In this document: piece after piece, positions 29,265 through 34,359 of the stretch | Layout of the letters: every line of letters begins with the position of its first letter | Numbering within the stretch: position 1 is the first letter of the stretch | NCBI GenBank assembly: GCA_964504985.1 | Contig: CAZDFU010000011.1 | Location: 1 to 34,359, forward strand | From: CAZDFU01 sp964504985 | Lineage (GTDB): Bacteria; Patescibacteriota; Microgenomatia; Daviesbacterales; UBA10151 | Length of the DNA stretch: 34,359 nt | Direction: 5' to 3' | Translations under genes and position numbers: made by a program | Notes under the pieces: model-generated | Told to the model about the DNA's origin: nothing | Database searches by the model: none | What the model saw: the letters and a program-made list of their open reading frames with translations, nothing else

Positions 29265-30884
29265 TTATTTTGAGGTTTCAAATAATCCTTGTCTGGCAAA
29301 TTGGTTTTGAGGATCAGCATTTAAGACCATGATGAATATTTCTTTGGCCTTTTGTTTATCACCTTCAGCCAGGTATATTACCCCTAAATTGTTATATAAA
29401 TTAATATTTTTGGGATTTATTGTAATGGCTTTTTGTATATATTCCACAGCCTTTTCAAATTGTTTATCTTCAAAATAAAGGGCAGCTATATTTTGATAAG
29501 ACTGCCAAAGGTTTGGATTAAACCCAACAGCTTTTTGGTAATTTTCCAAAGCCTTTTCTTTTTCGCCTACTTCACGGTAAGTATTGGCTAAATTATGATA
29601 AGCATCACCATAATTTGGTTTTAAAGCTATGGCTGTTTGAAACTCCTTCATAGCTTTCTGTTTATCTCCCCATCTGCCATAAACATCCCCTAAATTATTA
29701 TGGGTATTAGGAGAAGACGGGGAAGTTTTGCCTGTGGCTATCCAAAGATTATCTTCATTTTTCCAGTCAATATTTCTGATAATGGTTCTTGTTGAAAGTG
29801 AAATAATAACAATACCAAATACTATATAGATAATATTTTTGTATTTTCTAATATTAGCAAATTTATTAAGAATTATTGCTAAAATGACAAAAATTGCTAT
29901 GCTTGGTAAATAAAGATAACGTTCAGCCACAATCCAATTTAGGCGGAAGGGGGTTAAAGTAGGAGCTAAGCTAATCCAAAAAAGTGACAACCAAAAGAAA
30001 TAAATTCTCTTTCTTGCCAAAACATACCCCAAAATTCCTAAAAAGGCTAAAGTGAGCATTGCTCTTATTAAAAATTGAATTGGCTCAAAATTGAGCTCAG
30101 AATGATAAAGAGTTAAAACTTTGGGAAAGATAAGTAGTTCAAAATAGGTGCTAATGGCAATAGGTATTTGGACAAAAGGATTATCAATACCTTTTTCCTG
30201 ATAATGAGTAGTCTGAAGGGTGGAAGTGCGTTCAGACAGGCTCCCTAAATTTACAAAAACATAGAATACAGAAATTAGTAAAAAGGGTATGGCTTTAGGC
30301 CAATTTTTTCCTAATTTTCCAAAAACAAACTCATAAAGTGGAAAAATCAGAAAAAGAAGTATTGGAGTTTGAGGGTGAGACATAAGGGATAAAAGGTAAA
30401 AAAGGCAGGATAGAAAATAGTAAAAGCGTTTACTGGCTGAAAAGATATAAAAGAGCAGTGATAAAAGGAAGAAAAAGGTATATTGGCTATACATCCCTCC
30501 TGAAACCCAAACTACTGCTTCAGAGATTGCAGGATGTACAGCAAAAAGGGAAGCAGCAAACAGAGCTATTTTTTTAGACTGGTGGATTTTACTAAGGATG
30601 GCAAATATTAAGACTGATGAACCAAGGTGAAATAAAACATTTGTTATTCTAAAAAGAAATGGATTAAGCCCGCCTATCTGGAATGCCAGCCAATAAATTA
30701 CCGGCCTAATAAATCCAAATGGATGAGTAGAAATTGCAGATGATAAGTCGCTAATATTGGGATTTTGTACTATTTCTGCAAGGTCATCAGAAAGAAAGGC
30801 ATTATTTAGGCTGTTTCCATAAGTAATTAAAACCAGAAATAAAAGAAGGCCTAAAAAGGGCCATTGTTTCTTAAAGAAAGGCAT
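29265..30884 (-). CDS. TMTC-like membrane protein with C-terminal TPR repeats
   Basis: This 539-residue protein has about eleven helices in its first 370 residues, then four to five tetratricopeptide repeats (about 393-530; e.g. 'AYHNLANTYREVGEKEKALENYQKAV' pattern repeating every 34 residues). The first outer loop 'NAFLSDDLAEIVQNP' has an Asp pair (D33, D34), and 'VAERYLYLPS' sits before the last helices; both are typical of the TMTC/GT-C group of O-mannosyltransferase-like proteins. It may glycosylate surface proteins, with the TPR part binding targets or partners. The N-terminal half is the least certain part; the TPR assignment is firm. A -10-like TATACT lies 8 bp before the ATG. Confidence 0.82.
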   Translation of the reverse strand: MPFFKKQWPFLGLLLFLVLITYGNSLNNAFLSDDLAEIVQNPNISDLSSAISTHPFGFIRPVIYWLAFQIGGLNPFLFRITNVLFHLGSSVLIFAILSKIHQSKKIALFAASLFAVHPAISEAVVWVSGGMYSQYTFFFLLSLLFYIFSASKRFYYFLSCLFYLLSLMSHPQTPILLFLIFPLYEFVFGKLGKNWPKAIPFLLISVFYVFVNLGSLSERTSTLQTTHYQEKGIDNPFVQIPIAISTYFELLIFPKVLTLYHSELNFEPIQFLIRAMLTLAFLGILGYVLARKRIYFFWLSLFWISLAPTLTPFRLNWIVAERYLYLPSIAIFVILAIILNKFANIRKYKNIIYIVFGIVIISLSTRTIIRNIDWKNEDNLWIATGKTSPSSPNTHNNLGDVYGRWGDKQKAMKEFQTAIALKPNYGDAYHNLANTYREVGEKEKALENYQKAVGFNPNLWQSYQNIAALYFEDKQFEKAVEYIQKAITINPKNINLYNNLGVIYLAEGDKQKAKEIFIMVLNADPQNQFARQGLFETSK

Positions 30885-30903
30885 TGCTTAAGAGTATACA
30901 AAA

Positions 30904-31611
30904 TTAGCGGGGAATTTTTAAGACCTGACCAGGGATAATCAAATCAGGGTTTGAGATATTGTTAGCCTGTGCTAACTTTTGGTAGGAAAAAATATCTCCA
31001 TAAGCACGGGCTGAGATAGTAGAAAGCCAGTCTCCTTCTTGAACAGTATAAGTATCACCTTCAATTTTTGAACCCCAAATAGTGGTATTGCCTCCGCCTG
31101 TTCCCAGATCAGCCTGAGGGGCAATAACTTCAGCGGTCTCTGGCGCTTGGGAAGCAGCAGGAGAAGGGGAGGCTTCAGGTGTTGGTGCAGGTGATGTTGA
31201 AGGTTGGGCTTCAGCAGTTAGTTGAGCCAGTTTTGGTATTTCAAGTACCTGGCCTGTTTCAATTGCATTAACATCTGATAAATTATTAGCTTTGGCTATC
31301 TCTTCAAATTTAAATCCGTCCTGATAATACTTTTCAGCAATAGTAAAAAGTGTGTCCCCTTCTTTTACAGTATATTTACCTGGCAGTTTATCTGGCTGTA
31401 CATCTTCCTGTGCTTGTTGTTCTGTTTGTTGAGCTGGGCCCAAATCAGATTTGCCTTTGTTAAAAAAATTAAAAATGAGTATGCCAATAACTAAAATAAT
31501 TAAAGCACCCAAAACCAAACTTAATTTGGATTGGTTAGATTTCAGTTCTTTTTGAACGGACTCTAAATAATTAGGACTTATGTTAGCAGGTTTAGAAGTT
31601 TTTCTTGGCAT
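30904..31611 (-). CDS. LysM-domain membrane-anchored cell-wall-binding protein
   Basis: This 235-residue protein has a basic cytoplasmic tail, one helix (about 31-50) and two LysM domains: about 79-126 ('KYTVKEGDTLFTIAEKYY') and about 187-234 ('TYTVQEGDWLSTISARAYG'). They are joined by a Pro/Ser/Ala/Thr-rich linker (about 132-175). LysM domains bind N-acetylglucosamine-containing glycans such as peptidoglycan. With no catalytic domain it is likely a tether or scaffold between membrane and wall. It starts the minus-strand run LysM / TMTC-like / beta-lactamase-fold, with a 19-bp gap to the next gene. Confidence 0.92.
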   Translation of the reverse strand: MPRKTSKPANISPNYLESVQKELKSNQSKLSLVLGALIILVIGILIFNFFNKGKSDLGPAQQTEQQAQEDVQPDKLPGKYTVKEGDTLFTIAEKYYQDGFKFEEIAKANNLSDVNAIETGQVLEIPKLAQLTAEAQPSTSPAPTPEASPSPAASQAPETAEVIAPQADLGTGGGNTTIWGSKIEGDTYTVQEGDWLSTISARAYGDIFSYQKLAQANNISNPDLIIPGQVLKIPR

Positions 31612-31767
31612 ATACTTTTTTCTTAGGGGCAGATCTGAGCAGAAGTTTTATTGGTTCTTTTTAATCTATAGCCAGTTGTTTGTCAAGGGGGCAAAATTAA
31701 AGTTTAATCTGTTAACCTAAAGTTTGCAACAGATGGGAACGTATCTATTCAGAGTTTCCCAGTAAAT

Positions 31768-31835
31768 TGTCATCCTGAACGTAGTGAAGGATCTCTGGGT
31801 TAATCCTGAGATTCCTCGTCAGGCTCGGAATGACA
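31768..31835. repeat. Dispersed palindromic repeat (TGTCATCC...GGAATGACA)
   Basis: TGTCAT (31768-31773) and ATGACA (31830-31835) form the ends of a 68-bp imperfect palindrome containing CTGAACGTAGTGAAGGATCTC and GATTCCTCGTCAGGCTCGG. I recall this form as a common intergenic repeat in several bacterial phyla. It lies in the 268-bp gap between the LysM and CorC-type genes; the rest of the gap shows no gene. Confidence 0.6.
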
Positions 31836-31879
31836 AAGTACTGGCAAAAGGTGAATACTTACATGGGAACTGGTGTGTA

Positions 31880-33169
31880 TTAAGGTTTTTTCTTCAATGG
31901 AATAACTAGAATTTTATCCACCCTGTTACCATCCATATCTATAACTTCAAATTTTGATGAATTTAGTTCAAAATTATCACCGGGTGCGGGAATGTGTCCA
32001 AGCTTATACATAATAAATCCCCCTACCGTATGATAATTTCCAGATTTTTCTCCAGGAAGCCTACTAATATGAAAGCGTTCTTTGAATTCATCAATAGACA
32101 CAAGACCATCTACCAAATACGAACCGTCCTCTCTTTTCGTTATTTCCTGTTCTTCCAGCTCATCAATAGTGGGTATATCTCCAACTATGGCTTCCAAAAT
32201 ATCAGTCATGGAAACAACCCCCTGAATATTGCCATACTCATCAACTATTAAAGCCATATGGATACCTGATTTTTTAAATAGCTCTAAAACCTTTAATCCG
32301 TCAGTTGTTTCTGGGATAAAAAGAGGCTTGCGAAGAAACTTCTTTAAATCAATTTTTTCTTCTATCAGGAAGTTTGCCAAAATATCTTCAGTCAAAACAA
32401 TACCCAAAACTTTATCAAGGTTATCTCTGCATACAGGAAAATGGGAATGAGGGTGTTTGGCAATTTTGCTTCGGATAGATTTATACGCGCTGTCTATACC
32501 AAGCCAGACAACCTCTTTTCTAGGAGTCATTAAAGTATTGACCTTTTTATCTCCTAAACCAAGAGTTCTTTCAACAATATCTTTTTCAGCAGCTTCAAAA
32601 ACACCTACTTTTGTACCTTCCCGAATAAGCATTTTAACTTCTTCTGGGCTGACTGTTTCTTTCTTAGGTTTAATTTGAAGCAGCTGTAAAATAAAATCTG
32701 TAGAAATACTTAGCAGATATACTAGTGGTGTACTTATTTTAGATAATAAATTCATGGGATAAGCAGCTAGAGATGCAATAAGTTCAGGATTACTAAGCCC
32801 CAATCTTTTTGGGACAAGTTCACCAATAATTAAAGTAAGGTAAGTGATGCTGGCAACTACTATAGCAATTCCTACTGCCTCACTATATGGGGCAAGATAA
32901 GGTGTAGTTTCAAAATATGAAGCTAATTGTTTAGCAATAGTTGCACCTCCGAATGCACCAGCCAAGATGCCAACCAAAGTGATGCCTATTTGGGCGGTAG
33001 ATAAAAACTTATTAGGAGAATTGGCAAGATCCAAAGCTACCTGGGCACTTTTACTGCCCTCATTTGCCATCTGTTGCAGTCTTGATTTTCTGGCAGATAT
33101 AACCGCAATTTCAACCATAGCAAAGATACCATTGAGAAAAATAAGAAAAAGTATGATTATTATTTCCAT
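31880..33169 (-). CDS. HlyC/CorC-family CNNM transporter with CBS pair
   Basis: This 429-residue protein has the standard layout: a CNNM/DUF21 membrane domain (about 1-175, with 'NGIFAMVEIAVISARKSRLQ', 'FLSTAQIGITLVGILAGAFGG' and 'GELVPKRLGL'), a CBS pair (about 205-325, 'VNTLMTPRKEVVWLG' and 'MALIVDEYGNIQGVVSMTDILEAIVGDI') and a C-terminal CorC_HlyC domain (about 345-425, 'YLVDGLVSIDEF...YHTVGGFIMYKLGHIPAPGDNF'). Family members export Mg2+/Co2+ or other divalent cations, with CBS domains sensing nucleotides. The 'hemolysin' label sometimes used is historical. An extended -10 TGCTATAAT (minus strand, 33200-33192) lies 22 bp before the ATG. Confidence 0.93.
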   Translation of the reverse strand: MEIIIILFLIFLNGIFAMVEIAVISARKSRLQQMANEGSKSAQVALDLANSPNKFLSTAQIGITLVGILAGAFGGATIAKQLASYFETTPYLAPYSEAVGIAIVVASITYLTLIIGELVPKRLGLSNPELIASLAAYPMNLLSKISTPLVYLLSISTDFILQLLQIKPKKETVSPEEVKMLIREGTKVGVFEAAEKDIVERTLGLGDKKVNTLMTPRKEVVWLGIDSAYKSIRSKIAKHPHSHFPVCRDNLDKVLGIVLTEDILANFLIEEKIDLKKFLRKPLFIPETTDGLKVLELFKKSGIHMALIVDEYGNIQGVVSMTDILEAIVGDIPTIDELEEQEITKREDGSYLVDGLVSIDEFKERFHISRLPGEKSGNYHTVGGFIMYKLGHIPAPGDNFELNSSKFEVIDMDGNRVDKILVIPLKKKP

Positions 33170-33191
33170 GGAAACTCTTTTATTGACCTTG

Positions 33192-33200
33192 ATTATAGCA
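33192..33200 (-). promoter_or_regulatory. Extended -10 promoter of the CorC-type gene
   Basis: TGCTATAAT on the minus strand combines the TGn extension with a perfect -10. It gives a leader of about 15 nt before ATG 33169. There is no clear -35, which extended -10 promoters do not need. Confidence 0.55.
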
Positions 33201-33288
33201 GAAGAAGCTCGAAGAGTGTGATTAAGTGTAACAGGACCTGAACACTTTTAGCCTACCTTCATCTTTGTGAACGTAGTAAACTTCAAAA

Positions 33289-33546
33289 TTAATTTTTGAG
33301 ATAATTTTCCAACATTTTATGGATTCTTTTCCATCCAACTGTTGTTTTAAAGTATTTCTCGCAAGCAATAGCATCTTGTTCGCTTCTAAAAGCTGAATAA
33401 TATATTAACTCATATGGAACATTTGGTTTTGTAGCGTTATTTTTACCAGCATTGTGAGATTTTAATCTTTCTTTAAGATCAGCGGTGTAACCAAGATACA
33501 ATTTCCTATTCTTTTGGCTCTGGAGAATATAGAAGTAGTAAAACAC
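33289..33546 (-). CDS. GIY-YIG nuclease-superfamily small protein
   Basis: This 85-residue protein is a single GIY-YIG domain of the YhbQ/UPF0213 type: 'FYYFYILQSQKNRKLYLGYT' (GIY becomes YFY, YIG becomes YLG), 'ADLKERLKSHNAGKNNATK' with the catalytic-type Arg27, and 'SEQDAIACEKYFK' with the metal-binding Glu. The core residues look intact. Members are small putative nucleases of unknown role, often captured in reduced genomes and some mobile regions. The start is GTG 33546; the frame is closed by a TAA two codons upstream. A TATAAT lies 6 bp before it, fitting a leaderless message. Confidence 0.88.
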   Translation of the reverse strand: MFYYFYILQSQKNRKLYLGYTADLKERLKSHNAGKNNATKPNVPYELIYYSAFRSEQDAIACEKYFKTTVGWKRIHKMLENYLKN

Positions 33547-33552
33547 AATTTA

Positions 33553-33558
33553 ATTATA
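33553..33558 (-). promoter_or_regulatory. -10 box 6 bp from the GIY-YIG start (leaderless-type)
   Basis: A perfect minus-strand TATAAT (33558-33553) ends 6 bases from the GTG start. A poor -35 (TTGTGG, 19-bp spacer) is the only candidate. The close spacing excludes a normal leader with a ribosome-binding site. Confidence 0.5.
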
Positions 33559-33674
33559 TCCTAGAAGTAAATGCGAGCCACAATTAGTCTCGTAAAATTC
33601 AGATTATCATTAAGTTTTAATTGTAAATTTAGTAAATTGGGTTGCCATAATCACGAGTGATAACGAGATGATTG

Positions 33675-33750
33675 TGGCGGGCTCGACGGGAGTTGAACCC
33701 GCTGCCTACTCCTTGACAAGGAGTCGTGCAAACCGTTACACTTCGAGCCC
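33675..33750 (-). tRNA. tRNA-Asp (anticodon GTC), CCA encoded
   Basis: On the minus strand: acceptor GGGCTCG/CGAGCCC (perfect), anticodon stem CTCCT/AGGAG around loop TGTCA within a longer pairing (ACTCC/GGAGT with loop TTGTCAA, anticodon GTC), T arm GCGGG-TTCAACT-CCCGT. The discriminator is G (33678), as expected for Asp, followed by CCA at 33677-33675. It is the only one of the four tRNAs here with CCA encoded. Confidence 0.94.
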
Positions 33751-33764
33751 AAAATGTCAGACTG

Positions 33765-33773
33765 TGATATATT
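33765..33773 (+). promoter_or_regulatory. Extended -10 promoter of polX, leaderless-type
   Basis: TGATATATT (TGn plus TATATT at 33768-33773) ends 6 bases before the GTG start of polX, in the 29-bp gap between divergent tRNA-Asp and polX. Confidence 0.5.
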
Positions 33774-33779
33774 AACATT

Positions 33780-34359
33780 GTGGAACTCTCCAATCAACAA
33801 TTGGCCAAGGTCTTGCGTAATGTGGCTGCAGCCTACACAATAAAAAAAATTGGCAATATTTTTCAGGTCAGGGCATATGAAAATGCTGCAGATTCCATTG
33901 AACATTCCACTTCTGAGGCAAAAGATTTATGGGAAGAGGGTAAACTGGGTAATCTGCCAGCCTTGGGAGTTTCAATCCAGGGTTATTTGGAGGAGCTTTT
34001 TAAAACAGGTAAAGTCAAGCATTTTGAGGATATTGAAAAGGGAATTCCCAGGGTAGTTTTTGAACTTTTAGATATTACCGGAGTTGGGCCAAAAACAGCC
34101 CAAAAACTGGCTGATTTAGGAGTAAGGAATTTAGGAGAATAAAAAAAGAAACTGAAATCAGGTGAACTTATAAAAAAGGGTTTTTCTTCTAAATTAGGCC
34201 AAAATATTCTTTCTAGCCTGGAACAAATACAAAAGGGAACAGTAAAAAGAATGCTTCTGCCATATGCATACGGGCAGGCGGATAGGATTTTAGAGTATTT
34301 AAAAAAGAGTAAGGATGTAGCGCAGGTTTTACCTTTAGGTTCTTTAAGAAGAATGGTGG
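33780..34359 (+). pseudogene. polX: DNA polymerase X (PolX), N-terminal part, interrupted by an in-frame TAA
   Basis: Family X polymerases (bacterial PolX: HhH N-domain, polymerase domain, C-terminal PHP nuclease) act in base excision and gap repair. From GTG 33780 the frame encodes the N-terminal helix-hairpin-helix region: 'NIFQVRAYENAADSIEHS', 'LPALGVSIQGYLEELFKTGK' and 'LLDITGVGPKTAQKLADLGV'. At 34140-34142 it meets TAA. The same frame then continues without a break to the window end with clear PolX sequence: 'KLKSGELIKKGFSSKLGQNI', then 'LLPYAYGQADRILEYLK', ending 'LPLGSLRRM', the start of the polymerase active-site motif. The gene is therefore interrupted by a single nonsense codon (or a sequence error), not frameshifted. 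The 3' part lies outside the window. Confidence 0.85.

Noticed and set aside
31880..33169. Hemolysin
   Set aside because: The HlyC/CorC label is historical; the CNNM-CBS-CorC layout indicates a divalent cation transporter.
33651..33905. Minus-strand ORF over tRNA-Asp and the polX start
   Set aside because: It overlaps a complete tRNA and conserved PolX sequence; no family-like features.
33780..34359. Stop-codon recoding as the explanation of the polX stop
   Set aside because: Recoding in CPR affects UGA, not UAA, and here both TAA and TGA end many normal genes.

Overview
The window is a gene-dense, AT-rich piece of a bacterial chromosome. Its main feature is a nearly complete division and cell-wall (dcw) cluster in an unusual, reduced form. 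The combination suggests a Candidate Phyla Radiation (Patescibacteria) genome, most likely of the Microgenomates type: low GC, very short intergenic gaps, short or divergent Mur enzymes, a eukaryote-like (type 2) IleRS, many polytopic surface-glycan enzymes, small unknown proteins, and short GC-rich repeats that also invade coding sequence. This placement is inferred from gene content, not from a phylogeny. TGA is used as an ordinary stop throughout, so this is not one of the UGA-recoding CPR lineages.

Left part (1-19644, all + strand): the 3' end of glycyl-tRNA synthetase and an unknown anchored protein come first. The dcw run follows: mraZ, rsmH, ftsL-like, a class B PBP (ftsI), a short MurE-type ligase, a truncated MurB-like protein, murA (Asp instead of the catalytic Cys115), a short MurF-type ligase, mraY, ftsW, murG, ftsQ, ftsA and ftsZ. 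Then come ileS and a second SEDS gene (rodA-like). Most genes overlap by 1-20 bp or lie a few bases apart, so they form a few long operons. No murC, murD or ddl is present. The cluster therefore encodes lipid I/II synthesis (MraY, MurG), septal polymerisation and cross-linking (FtsW, PBP) and the FtsZ ring with its FtsA anchor.

Middle part (19645-23541): rplU, rpmA, a ParB-family gene, convergent lepB, tRNA-Val(CAC), two unknown minus-strand genes, and a small unknown gene that diverges from them at a symmetric back-to-back promoter.

Right part (23522-33546): a surface-glycan and envelope region. It holds a GT-C-like membrane protein, an O-antigen-ligase-like protein, a PIG-V-like mannosyltransferase, an Ig-like secreted protein, tRNA-Gly(CCC), tRNA-Thr(CGT), a class A beta-lactamase-fold protein without the deacylating Glu, a TMTC-like TPR membrane protein, a LysM protein, a CorC/HlyC-type CNNM-CBS protein and a GIY-YIG protein. 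The 3' end of tRNA-Thr is duplicated 158 bp downstream, around hairpin-rich repeats.

Right edge: tRNA-Asp(GTC), then a DNA polymerase X gene interrupted by an in-frame TAA and cut off by the window end.

A recurring theme is a TATAAT-like box only 6-9 bp from the start codon at single genes or operon heads, which suggests leaderless transcripts. I did not find a clearly new multi-gene system. The most unusual signals are the repeat insertions inside rsmH, ftsQ and possibly ftsA, the remodelled murein pathway, the unusual IleRS signatures and the interrupted polX.
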